From assembly GCA_964404895.1 (NCBI GenBank), contig CAYOLV010000007.1:1-64000 (forward strand): a stretch of 64,000 bases of DNA, given 5' to 3'. The position numbers and the translations under genes were made by a program. The DNA comes from JBGSUZ01 sp964404895. GTDB taxonomy: Bacteria > Bacillota > Clostridia > Peptostreptococcales > Acidaminobacteraceae. The notes under the pieces are model-generated. The model was not told the DNA's origin. It made no database searches and worked only from the letters and a program-made list of their open reading frames with translations. This document shows, piece after piece, positions 52,106-59,697 of this stretch (the stretch's first letter is position 1; every line of letters begins with the position of its first letter).

Positions 52106-53878
52106 ATGATTGATGGTTGTTTGGAAATTAAGCAAATTATTGAAGAAAAGTGGATTCGCACCGTTTATCAACCCATCATCCAACTATCGGATGCGGTTAT
52201 TATAGGCTATGAAGCCCTTAGCAGAGGACCCGAAGGAACAGCTTACGAAAACCCGTTAACCTTGATAGAACAGGCAGAAAATTGTGAAATGACATGGGAT
52301 CTGGATTGGATTTTTAGAAGTCTAGCCATTGAAAGAGCATCAGAATTGGAAGTTGAGCAACTTCTTTTCATCAACGTAGATCCTAAGATTATTTATGACA
52401 AGGGTCACTCGGCGGGCATGACTATGGAAATCCTTGACCGCATGGCTATTTCACCAGACAATCTTGTCTTTGAAATTACAGAGCGGAGCGCTATTGAAGA
52501 CTACGAAGGGTTCAATCTCATCTTGAAAAACTATGTCAATCAGGGCTTTAAAATCGCTATAGACGATGCAGGGGCTGGGTTTTCAGGCATGAATCGAATT
52601 ATAGAAACTAAACCTCAGTTTATCAAATTAGATATGGCAATGATTAGAGGCGTAGACAAGGATAGCTTTAAACAAGCAATTGTGAAAAGTTTTGTGCAAC
52701 TCAGCCAAAATACCAATATAAAACTGATAGCGGAAGGCATTGAGACAAAAGATGAACTGAAAATGCTTATACGACTTGGAGTATATGCAGGTCAAGGCTT
52801 TTACTTGCAAAAACCCTCGCCAAAGCTTCTAACCTTGCCAAACGATAAAATGGCTGAAATACTTAAATACAATCAACTTTTAGCAGCTTCATCAGACTAT
52901 AGTACCCACTACCACTATGTAGGTTCGGTTTCAGAACAGGTGCGCAGCGTACAAATGAATGTAAAATGCAAAGATGTAGAAACTTTTTTTAAAACCTTTC
53001 ATACAGAAGCGGTCTGTGTTTTAGACAAACACCATGTGCAGGGGTTGGTAACACGGAATGCGTTTAACCAAGCTTTGTCAGGGCCTAACGGTCATGCGGT
53101 TTATTCTAATAGGGACATAGCTCTTGTTATAGATGCAAAACCATTGATTGTAGACTACTATACACCTGTGCATATGGTAGCTGAAATGGCAATAAACAGA
53201 GGGCCTGACCAAGTTTATGATCCGATTGTAGTAAAAAAAGGTTCGTACTATCATGGCCTAGTGTCCGTAAAAAATTTGCTCCAGTCTTCCATCGCCTACG
53301 AAAGAGACTACGCACGGGAACTTAACCCTCTAACTAAATTACCTGGCAATATGATTATCAATAGGGTTCTCAACGACGTTCTTTTATACGAAGGTGCTTA
53401 TGGTGTTCTGTATTTTGATTTGGATAATTTCAAGGCTTACAATGATGTATATGGCTTTGATAATGGGGATAAAATCATTAAAATGACATCGAAATTGATC
53501 TTAGAGCATATTAAAGGAAAAGATGCGATTAACAGTTTTGTGGGGCATATTGGGGGAGACGATTTTGTAGCGGTAATGGAAATTCGCTGCCAAGAACAAC
53601 TTTATGAAGTTGTTCGGGAAATACTAGAGGTATTTGACATGGAAATTTTGGAGTACTACAATGAACGTGATCAAAAATTGAGATATATTCAAACTGAAGA
53701 TAGACGAGGAAACAACGCTCAGTTTCCATTGATGAGTTTATCTGTAGCTGGGCTAGTGGGCGAGCTCAGACAGCTGGGCAGTACTGATAAGCTAGGGAAA
53801 ATGATGGCAGATATTAAAAAGGCAGCTAAGCGTAAGGCGGGTAGCTATTTTGAATTAGTGGATATAGATACGGTATGA
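52106..53878 (+). CDS. EAL-CBS-GGDEF cyclic-di-GMP protein
   Basis: 590 residues, soluble. An EAL phosphodiesterase domain comes first (about 10-245) with YEALSRG, NVDPKII, FEITERSAI, IDDAGAGFSG, FIKLDMAM and AEGIETKDEL, so the metal and catalytic positions look intact. A pair of CBS modules follows (about 270-400), able to bind adenine nucleotides. A GGDEF domain ends the protein (about 410-585) with YFDLDNFKAYND, and GGDDF in place of GG(D/E)EF, near residue 482. No RxxD inhibitory site is seen before it. Net activity is probably c-di-GMP breakdown; cyclase activity is doubtful. ATG 52106 follows GGAGGA at 8 nt. Confidence 0.9.
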   Translation: MIDGCLEIKQIIEEKWIRTVYQPIIQLSDAVIIGYEALSRGPEGTAYENPLTLIEQAENCEMTWDLDWIFRSLAIERASELEVEQLLFINVDPKIIYDKGHSAGMTMEILDRMAISPDNLVFEITERSAIEDYEGFNLILKNYVNQGFKIAIDDAGAGFSGMNRIIETKPQFIKLDMAMIRGVDKDSFKQAIVKSFVQLSQNTNIKLIAEGIETKDELKMLIRLGVYAGQGFYLQKPSPKLLTLPNDKMAEILKYNQLLAASSDYSTHYHYVGSVSEQVRSVQMNVKCKDVETFFKTFHTEAVCVLDKHHVQGLVTRNAFNQALSGPNGHAVYSNRDIALVIDAKPLIVDYYTPVHMVAEMAINRGPDQVYDPIVVKKGSYYHGLVSVKNLLQSSIAYERDYARELNPLTKLPGNMIINRVLNDVLLYEGAYGVLYFDLDNFKAYNDVYGFDNGDKIIKMTSKLILEHIKGKDAINSFVGHIGGDDFVAVMEIRCQEQLYEVVREILEVFDMEILEYYNERDQKLRYIQTEDRRGNNAQFPLMSLSVAGLVGELRQLGSTDKLGKMMADIKKAAKRKAGSYFELVDIDTV

Positions 53879-53913
53879 CTGAATTTGATACTTTTCAATA
53901 TTCATACTTTTCC

Positions 53914-53949
53914 CAATAAAAGCAGCCTAATAGGGGCTGCTTTTTATTG
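53914..53949 (+). terminator. Terminator between convergent genes
   Basis: CAATAAAAGCAGCC/GGCTGCTTTTTATTG hairpin; works on either strand because of flanking A and T runs. Confidence 0.85.
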
Positions 53950-53988
53950 GAAAAAGAAAAAGTTGCAATTTATCGACTGTCTAAAACA

Positions 53989-54372
53989 TTAGACAAAAAG
54001 ACACCAACGGATGCCAAACTTATCAATAAAGTCTGCCATAAGGGGACTATATTCGCAGGGTTCAAGGGGCGTAATAATGTGAGCATCTTTTTTTAAGGTT
54101 TCATAGGCTTTTCTGAGTGCGGCTTCATTAACTTCTCCGTATTCTAAGCAAAACTGCATTGTATTGCCAGTAAGAATCTCGCTTGCAATGGCAAATGCCG
54201 AATTTCGTTCTGCGATTGCTAAAACCTCACCCTGAATATCCAGTTCGGCATGGAAGAATGTACCGTCAGTGTTAGGGTAACTTGTAATAAGGACAGCATC
54301 AAAAGCCTTTTGATAAAGAGCGACAGCCTCATCACTTCTAGTCACATAAGCTTGCATCATGGATCTTTTCAT
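53989..54372 (-). CDS. VOC-superfamily (PhnB/glyoxalase-like) protein
   Basis: 127 residues. The order AYVTRSDEAVALYQKAF, FHAELDIQGEVLAIAE, NTMQFCLEYG and a C-terminal FGIRWCLF matches PhnB-type VOC proteins built from two beta-alpha-beta-beta-beta units. The usual C-terminal DxFGxxW is seen as IDKFGIRW. Enzyme activity unknown. GGAGG precedes the ATG. Monocistronic. Confidence 0.8.
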   Translation of the reverse strand: MKRSMMQAYVTRSDEAVALYQKAFDAVLITSYPNTDGTFFHAELDIQGEVLAIAERNSAFAIASEILTGNTMQFCLEYGEVNEAALRKAYETLKKDAHIITPLEPCEYSPLMADFIDKFGIRWCLFV

Positions 54373-54519
54373 AAATGTCCTCCTTAGTATGCTTATATTT
54401 TGTATATTATAGGGGTTAAAAACCCAAACATAATAATTTTATTATATAATATAAAATGTAAAATAACACCATATAGACCCAAATGATATCCATAATGGAT
54501 GGAAGACTCAAAACGGAAA

Positions 54520-54745
54520 CAACCAACAATATTATATTACGGGACTTAATGTTAGAGGATTTAGAAGACTGCTACTATTGGAATTTACTGTCTTGAGAAT
54601 GATGGGGTTTGCAGAAAAATTAGAACTCAAATGTGAAGCGGTATATCAAAAAGCAAGATTTGTTCAAGGTGAGTACTTTGATTCCATTAGTTATAGGATT
54701 TTGAGAGAAGAATGGGAAATTAGAAATCAAAGCCATTTCAAATGA
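54520..54745 (+). pseudogene. Remnant of a GNAT acetyltransferase
   Basis: An N-terminal piece reads ILRDLMLEDLEDCYYWN (about 54529-54580), the common start of RimJ/RimL-like GNAT proteins, then hits a stop. A C-terminal piece in another frame runs from 54602 to the TGA at 54743-54745 and reads GFAEKLELKCEAVYQKARF, then EYFDSISYRILREEWE, the family's usual end. The middle of the enzyme (over 100 residues, including the acetyl-CoA site) is missing. This is an internal deletion with a frame change, not a sequencing slip. Confidence 0.75.
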
Positions 54746-54801
54746 AGAAAAAAATGATACAATTGATATCATAATTGTTTTTGATAACAAAAGTGTAAAG
54801 T

Positions 54802-54824
54802 GCCTCCAATAGGGAGGTTTTTCT
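54802..54824 (+). terminator. Small terminator after the GNAT remnant
   Basis: CCTCC-AATA-GGGAGG hairpin followed by five T. Probably the old terminator of the decayed gene. Confidence 0.55.
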
Positions 54825-54841
54825 AATAAAAGCAAGAAAAT

Positions 54842-54907
54842 GCCCTCTGTCAAACCTTAATCAAATCCTGTTGGGGACAAGATCTGATTAAGGTTTAAGT
54901 AAAGGGC
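54842..54907. repeat. Long imperfect inverted repeat (hairpin)
   Basis: A perfect 12-bp pair AAACCTTAATCA (54852-54863) and TGATTAAGGTTT (54885-54896), plus outer GCCCT (54842-54846) and AGGGC (54903-54907) and weak inner pairing. No T tract on either strand. It lies between the GNAT remnant and the small peptide gene. It could be a small mobile-repeat remnant, an mRNA-stabilising end for the peptide transcript, or an ncRNA. The remainder of 54373-55000 shows nothing else I can name. Confidence 0.55.
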
Positions 54908-55000
54908 TGGCGAAAAAGGGGAGCTAAATCAAAATCAGGAGAAAGATTTTGAAGTCCTCATGTCGAAAAAAAATTTATAATACAGTATCTATCCAAGTTA

Positions 55001-55165
55001 TTACTTCTTTTCCGGCAAGTTTTCATCAAATAGTTGATAATTGTCTGCTGTCAATGATTTTATGTCTTGGAAGTTTGGACTTGGTACAATGAGTTGGCCC
55101 GCTAGGACTAGGCAAAGGGCGAGCCCGATGGCAGAGATTGTTCTTTTGAACATTTCAATTTTCAT
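55001..55165 (-). CDS. Small exported peptide precursor (candidate signal peptide of an RRNPP system)
   Basis: A 54-residue ORF with a strong ribosome site, GAGGAG, 8 nt before its ATG. It begins MKIEMFKRT, has a hydrophobic stretch AIGLALCLVLAGQLIV (about 12-27), then a polar part ending LFDENLPEKK. This is the shape of a secreted pro-peptide: basic N-terminus, signal segment, short mature end. It is divergent, 142 nt apart, from the HTH-TPR regulator at 55308, the classical layout of RRNPP regulator/peptide pairs (PlcR-PapR, clostridial Qsr/Qsp). An alternative is an unrelated small membrane protein. The coding call is firm by ribosome site and composition; the role is inferred from context. 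Confidence 0.7.
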   Translation of the reverse strand: MKIEMFKRTISAIGLALCLVLAGQLIVPSPNFQDIKSLTADNYQLFDENLPEKK

Positions 55166-55226
55166 TTGAAAATCTCCTCAAGTAAAATATGGAGTTCTAT
55201 ATTTACGTGGCCTTATAATAGTTATA

Positions 55227-55242
55227 GAATATCCTAGTATTC
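55227..55242. promoter_or_regulatory. Small dyad GAATA-N6-TATTC between peptide and regulator genes
   Basis: GAATA (55227-55231) and TATTC (55238-55242), close to another short dyad TATAA-TAG-TTATA (55214-55226). They lie where the promoter of the minus-strand peptide gene is expected, which itself has only weak -35/-10 matches (TTTATC, 16 bp, TATAAC). Confidence 0.35.
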
Positions 55243-55247
55243 GATAA

Positions 55248-55269
55248 ATGTAAATAGTATTATTTACAT
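55248..55269. promoter_or_regulatory. Perfect inverted repeat, probable operator of the HTH-TPR regulator
   Basis: ATGTAAATA (55248-55256) and TATTTACAT (55261-55269), 9 bp perfect on each arm with a 4-bp spacer. It lies between the divergent genes, 39 nt before the regulator start and just upstream of its likely -10 (TATAAA, 55276-55281), so a bound dimer would control both directions. Confidence 0.7.
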
Positions 55270-55307
55270 AGATGGTATAAAATATGTTTATATGAGGTGT
55301 TAATTGT

Positions 55308-56603
55308 ATGGAAGTTATTTCAGTTGGAAAAAGATTGAAAAGCATTCGAAAACAATTAGGCATTAGACAAGATGAAATAACTGGAGATCTCGTCACAAGA
55401 AATATGATCAGTATGATAGAAACTGATAAGGCGTCACTGACACCTAAAGTCGCCCAAATTGTGACTGATCAGATTAATGACATTTGTGAGAAAAGAGGCA
55501 TCAATTTTAAGATTTCTGTCGAAGCCTTAATGGAGTCCGAAGAAGATCAAATTAAAAATAATGCCGTGAAACTGATTGAAGAAATAGTAGCAGGCACTTT
55601 TAATTTAAATGATGAACGTAATAAATTAGTCGTATTGGAACACGAAACTAAATTAGCAATTGATGGGGAATATGATGTGGCATTTTCTTTAGATGTTGCT
55701 TGTGAAGATTACTTTTCTGAGAAAAATCAATATTTTGAAGCTTATTATTATTGTAAGAGATCTGTAGATTTATCGATTCACTTAATAGATGACCCGAGAA
55801 CTTTTAAGGCGTACAACAATATCAGCTTTTATTTATTACATCTTGAACGATACAGTGAGGCTTTATATTATTGCAATTTAAGTTTAGAAAAATTTTATAA
55901 AATGGAACCGGATGATCGTTACAGAGTTCTTATGAATAAAAATATTGCAGCCAGTAAGTTGGGCAATTATGAACTTTCTACAGAAATTATAGATGCCATG
56001 CTAAAGATAGAAGGCCTAAACGCGTTTGAACTAAATAAAGCGTGGATTAGCAAGGCCAATAGATTGGCGGATTATGGAGATTGGGAAGCAGCTGTAGAAA
56101 TTTATAAGCATATTTACATCGAATTAAGAACTTTACCTCAAAAATATTTGATTTTATCCAACTTGATTGATATATATATTAAAATTAATGATCTAGAACA
56201 TCTTCAAGAAGTTATGAACCAAGCGCTTTCTGAACTTCAGATGGATGACGTCTCTAAGAATTTTTTTTATTTAGACAAAATATTCTTTAAACTTTCAAAA
56301 GCTTACTTGAAGTTGGGTCAAGAAGATTTGTTTTTAGAATACAATCAGAAGGCTTATGTGTGTTGTGCCGAGCAAAATTTATATAAAGATCTCAAAGACG
56401 TCTTAGAGTTTAAAATCATCTATTGCTGTGAGAAAAAAAATATGGTTTTGATTAATGATGTGGTAAATCTATTGGTAGAATTAGCTGAAGAAAAGATTGT
56501 TAAGAGAGAAGACAACTGTGTTTGGCAGCTTATGTCCTATTTAGTGGGAATGAAAGACGTGAAAAATTTAGGCAAACTGACGGCCTATTTTTCAAAAATA
56601 TAG
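55308..56603 (+). CDS. HTH-TPR transcriptional regulator, RRNPP type
   Basis: 431 residues. An N-terminal Xre-type helix-turn-helix (about 5-60: GKRLKSIRKQLGIRQDEI, LVTRNMISMIETDKASLT) followed by about 370 all-helical residues with TPR-like repeats (for example AFSLDVACEDYF, AYYYCKRSVDLS, YSEALYYCNLSLEKFY, ADYGDWEAAVEIYKHIY). This is the architecture of peptide-sensing regulators such as PlcR, PrgX and the clostridial Qsr proteins, which bind a re-imported secreted peptide in the TPR groove. It is longer than PlcR/Rgg. GAGGTG precedes the ATG. It is divergent from a 54-residue exported-peptide gene with a perfect operator-like dyad between, which strongly supports the assignment. Confidence 0.85.
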   Translation: MEVISVGKRLKSIRKQLGIRQDEITGDLVTRNMISMIETDKASLTPKVAQIVTDQINDICEKRGINFKISVEALMESEEDQIKNNAVKLIEEIVAGTFNLNDERNKLVVLEHETKLAIDGEYDVAFSLDVACEDYFSEKNQYFEAYYYCKRSVDLSIHLIDDPRTFKAYNNISFYLLHLERYSEALYYCNLSLEKFYKMEPDDRYRVLMNKNIAASKLGNYELSTEIIDAMLKIEGLNAFELNKAWISKANRLADYGDWEAAVEIYKHIYIELRTLPQKYLILSNLIDIYIKINDLEHLQEVMNQALSELQMDDVSKNFFYLDKIFFKLSKAYLKLGQEDLFLEYNQKAYVCCAEQNLYKDLKDVLEFKIIYCCEKKNMVLINDVVNLLVELAEEKIVKREDNCVWQLMSYLVGMKDVKNLGKLTAYFSKI

Positions 56604-56640
56604 ATGTATAAAACGCTTGGTATTTCATAGAATAACTGTT

Positions 56641-56666
56641 AGAAGGCTTAGGCTTTCTTTTTTTTA
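56641..56666 (+). terminator. Terminator of the HTH-TPR regulator
   Basis: AGAAGGC-TTAG-GCTTTCT hairpin (one G-T pair) followed by eight or more T. Confidence 0.8.
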
Positions 56667-56768
56667 TATTCACATGGTAAAATTTACCTTGCCAATGTTT
56701 TTTTTATTGTAGCTTGAAATAGAACAACATAAAAATAAAAACTATACATACGAGAGAGGACTTATCTT

Positions 56769-56915
56769 ATGAAAAAATCAATAGCGCTAATCACCGTAAC
56801 CATTGAGAGCAAAGAGCGAATGTGCGTCTTTGTCTATGGCGATGACCCTAGGGAAGTGAAAATAGATATCACTGGGAATATATTCGATTTGCTGTATAAC
56901 CAGCCTGTTAAATGA
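56769..56915 (+). CDS. Small protein of unknown function
   Basis: A 48-residue ORF with GAGAGGA about 8 nt before its ATG. It begins MKKSIALITVTIESKERM and continues with FVYGDDPREVKIDITG, a compact alternating-beta pattern without a signal segment or cysteine-rich motif. It lies downstream of the regulator's terminator and is followed by its own terminator, so it is a separate transcript. Not recognised. It could be a regulated target of the neighbouring peptide system or unrelated. Confidence 0.5.
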   Translation: MKKSIALITVTIESKERMCVFVYGDDPREVKIDITGNIFDLLYNQPVK

Positions 56916-56950
56916 GTAAGGGTGTTGTTGCAAGACAGCTCCCAAATAAG

Positions 56951-56996
56951 AAATGACCTGTAGCAAATCAATTCTGATTCGTCACAGGTCATTTTT
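56951..56996 (+). terminator. Terminator after the 48-residue ORF
   Basis: AAATGACCTGT/ACAGGTCATTT, an 11-bp perfect stem, with an inner stem AATCA/TGATT, then T residues. The symmetrical A/T flanks allow use from both strands. Confidence 0.8.
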
Positions 56997-57073
56997 AATT
57001 AATGAAATGTTTAGAATAGGCTTAGAAAGCCCATCGTTATAACTGCAAATACCTTTGCTGTGGAAATTTCAAA

Positions 57074-57904
57074 TTACATACAAGTAGCTAAGTCTTCTTT
57101 CATCATTGCCTCTAGCATTTTATACTCTTTGCTTGTCTTTGCAAACCCTGTGTGACCTATTAAAACTACATCCCAACCAAAGCTGTCGTACTGAATGGTG
57201 ACTGTATACTTTTTCTTGCTCTTGTCTGTGAATGCATAGGTGATAACCATGACGACATCGTCTTTAGATTTTGTTATTTTTGAGACTTTTGTATTGGCAT
57301 TATCTAATTTGTATTTTGAATCCACTTTTAAGTCTTTAGAAACTAAGTACAACTCATTTTTATATACTTCTATTTGTTTTGCCTGTTTTACTTGTTCTGG
57401 GTCATACCCTGTTACGACATTGATACTATACTCATTTACCTTATTTTTGATCTTAAGAGCATCTTTATAAATAGCGTCAAGGTATTCTTTATATTCTTTT
57501 GTGCTCTCTAACCAAGTGGCATAAGACTTTAGGTCACTGAAATACTTAGCATTTTCAGGAGTTTCTTCGAATAATCCATCATCATTTGAGTCCACAATAT
57601 AAGCCGTATCGCTTAATGTAAACTTAGCACCATGTTCGCCACCAACCTTCAGTGTTCCGTTTTCTGTAGGCATAGGCTCTTTCTCAACAGCCACGCTAAC
57701 CTTAGTGCCTCCAGTATATCTCATAGAGTAGGCGACACCGTTTTTTACAATGACACCTGACCCGTAATCTACTCCGAAGAAATGGTCATAATCCGATGAA
57801 CACGCATAGATACCGTCTTTAAGCGTAGCTTCGGTACCTGCAAATGACACTAAAGTACAAGTCATCAAAAGTAATGCCAACGTTATTGCTGTAAATTTAC
57901 GCAT
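57074..57904 (-). CDS. Secreted protein of unknown function
   Basis: 276 residues with a clear signal peptide (MRKFTAITLALLLMTCTLVSFAG; cleavage probably after SFA). The mature part starts with a strand-rich module (LKDGIYACSSDYDHFFGVDYGSGVIV, FTLSDTAYIVDSNDDGLFEE) and then a helix-rich region with many Lys/Tyr, ending in a beta module (VMVITYAFTDKSKKKYTVTIQYD). Two Cys remain in the mature chain. AAGGAG lies 9 nt before the ATG. No known family recognised. It faces the small ORF and regulator, and follows the ATP-grasp operon on the same strand by 75 nt. Confidence 0.65.
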   Translation of the reverse strand: MRKFTAITLALLLMTCTLVSFAGTEATLKDGIYACSSDYDHFFGVDYGSGVIVKNGVAYSMRYTGGTKVSVAVEKEPMPTENGTLKVGGEHGAKFTLSDTAYIVDSNDDGLFEETPENAKYFSDLKSYATWLESTKEYKEYLDAIYKDALKIKNKVNEYSINVVTGYDPEQVKQAKQIEVYKNELYLVSKDLKVDSKYKLDNANTKVSKITKSKDDVVMVITYAFTDKSKKKYTVTIQYDSFGWDVVLIGHTGFAKTSKEYKMLEAMMKEDLATCM

Positions 57905-57979
57905 TAATAAATCTCCTTAAGTTATGATTTCTAAGTTGTGAACTTCGGCTCCATCCAATAAGTTCTATAGCTAATTATA

Positions 57980-58810
57980 TCATGAATAGGATAATAATCC
58001 CAATGCTTCTTTGCAGGATCTTTTAATATGCTCAAGGAACAAATCTGTGGTATCGTTAATGCCCAAATGGCTCAACATTCGACTGCCCACCACGTCTTCA
58101 ATTTCGTTGAATATCAATCGCCCGTCTCGGGTCAGAAGAAAATCAATGCCGGCATAGTCTACTGGAACCCCTTGAATCAAACCTTCCACGTAAGCCTTTT
58201 CATCGGGAGAAAAGGGGTAGAGCTCTACGCCGCCACCTTGTGAATAGTTAGAAACCAATTTATCACCAGAAGAACGGAGGACGCCGTGAATGACCTGATT
58301 GTCAATCACATAAAATCGAATATCTCCTTGAATATTAGTCACCAGAGCTTGCTGAATTCGAAAATAGCCATCGGATAAATCCACTTGGTTGAGAAGACCA
58401 ATCCCTTCGCCGCCGTGGCCGTCGTTGGGTTTCGAAATAACATTTTCTCGGTGAGCAAAATCCACAAAGAGGGGGGCGATTGCATAACCCTTCGAATGAG
58501 CAAATTTATAGCCTGCTAATTTATTATTGCCAATCAAGGTTACCTCAGAGCCGTTGAAAACTCGAATGCCATTTAATTCAAACAACAAACTGATTTCATA
58601 GGAACGGGTGCGGTTGATCAAAAAATTAATCCCGTGGTTTTCGGGGAGCCCTTCTTTTAAAAATTCGTCTTTTAGCTGAAATACCAGTAAAATGCCCTTC
58701 TCTTTAGCGGTTTCAATCAGCCACTGGACATAACCTGCATTTTTCTCATAGTCTTCTCTGTTATAGAGCAAAAGTCCTTTTAAGTTATACTCAGCCAAAC
58801 CTGTACCCAT
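57980..58810 (-). CDS. ATP-grasp ligase-like protein (second of pair)
   Basis: 276 residues of RimK/YheC-like ATP-grasp fold. The ATP-binding region holds VISKPNDGHGGEGIGLL (small-loop Lys and Gly-rich loop), then DIRFYVIDNQVIHGVLRSSG, and the metal-binding end YAGIDFLL with LIFNEIEDVVGSRML. The usual E-x-N metal motif is seen as E-I-E. Such enzymes form amide or peptide bonds by acyl-phosphate chemistry. It overlaps the upstream ATP-grasp gene by one base, so the pair is translated together. Substrate unknown. Confidence 0.8.
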   Translation of the reverse strand: MGTGLAEYNLKGLLLYNREDYEKNAGYVQWLIETAKEKGILLVFQLKDEFLKEGLPENHGINFLINRTRSYEISLLFELNGIRVFNGSEVTLIGNNKLAGYKFAHSKGYAIAPLFVDFAHRENVISKPNDGHGGEGIGLLNQVDLSDGYFRIQQALVTNIQGDIRFYVIDNQVIHGVLRSSGDKLVSNYSQGGGVELYPFSPDEKAYVEGLIQGVPVDYAGIDFLLTRDGRLIFNEIEDVVGSRMLSHLGINDTTDLFLEHIKRSCKEALGLLSYS

Positions 58811-59697
58811 TACTTCACCTGCTCTGCGATGTAGTCTACTAAAAGCCCGCTGAAGTCGAGACCCGACAAATCTTCATAGCTCAGGTAGTTCACGTTGGAA
58901 TTCACCTCGCAAAGAATAGGGGTGTCGTTCTCTCCGTAAAGAAGGTCAATGCCACTAAAGTCAAGACCTAAAGCCTTGTGAGCCGAAAGCGCTAATTCTT
59001 GCTGAACACGGGTGAGTTCAACCACTTTGCCCACGCCCCCTAGGGTAATGTTGGCTCTAAAGTCTTCTGTACTTTGGCGTTCCATAGCGCCCACAATTTT
59101 GTCCCCTATAATGTTGACGCGCACATCTCTGCCAAAAGTGGTTTCAATATATTCCTGCATAATAAAGGCGTTGTTGCCAATCGCCTCTACTTTTTCTCTG
59201 AAAGCTTGTCGGTCGTCTACTTTATAAACTTGCATACCAAAGGAGCCATGGGATTCTTTCAAAATAACAGAAGGGCCAAGGGTTTCGAAGACATGGTCGA
59301 TATAGGAATCGCTTAAATTCTGCTTATGAAAGACAAATGGCCCCACAAGGGTTTTCGGCATGCGGATGTTCAGATTTGCCAATTTCAGTTGAGTCAGGGC
59401 TTTGTTGTCACAAATTTCAATGGCTTCTCTAGAGTTAAAAAGCTTAAAGCCCATCATTTCAAGGTGTTTGGCGAGGAAGATATCTTTGTCCCAAAAAATA
59501 ATGAATTCAGGTTTTTTCAGTGGGCTGAGTGTTTTTAACTCTGCTTCGCCATTGGGACCATAGCTAGGAAGGAGCTCGTTGTTTTTAACCAGTTCTAAAG
59601 TCATGCCCTTTTCTTTGGCACGATCCGAAAGCCGTGCTACCAAGGTTTCTATTTTCGTGATGCGCAGCGCGCCGTTGTAGATAATCCATCCGTACAT
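58810..59697 (-). CDS. ATP-grasp ligase-like protein (first of pair), RimK-like
   Basis: 295 residues. N-terminal domain about 1-95 (GWIIYNGALRITKIETLVARL; FIIFWDKDIFLAKHLE), then an ATP-grasp core with VILKESHGSFGMQVYKV, IMQEYIETTFGRDVRVNIIG and GIDLLYG with ILCEVNSNVNYLS, the full metal-binding D...E-x-N set. This is the pattern of RimK/LysX-like ligases that add amino acids to a carboxyl group. Its start overlaps the preceding hydrolase-like gene by 49 bp. Unlike its downstream partner, the catalytic residues look fully standard. Confidence 0.85.
   Translation of the reverse strand: MYGWIIYNGALRITKIETLVARLSDRAKEKGMTLELVKNNELLPSYGPNGEAELKTLSPLKKPEFIIFWDKDIFLAKHLEMMGFKLFNSREAIEICDNKALTQLKLANLNIRMPKTLVGPFVFHKQNLSDSYIDHVFETLGPSVILKESHGSFGMQVYKVDDRQAFREKVEAIGNNAFIMQEYIETTFGRDVRVNIIGDKIVGAMERQSTEDFRANITLGGVGKVVELTRVQQELALSAHKALGLDFSGIDLLYGENDTPILCEVNSNVNYLSYEDLSGLDFSGLLVDYIAEQVK

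Noticed and set aside
51938..52183. An 81-codon minus-strand frame ending in GLEPSTPRLPV
   Set aside because: Antisense to tRNA-Ala and to the start of the EAL gene; a common annotation artefact.
54620..54853. A 77-codon minus-strand frame between the VOC and peptide genes
   Set aside because: It is antisense to the GNAT remnant, whose plus-strand reading has recognisable family sequence.
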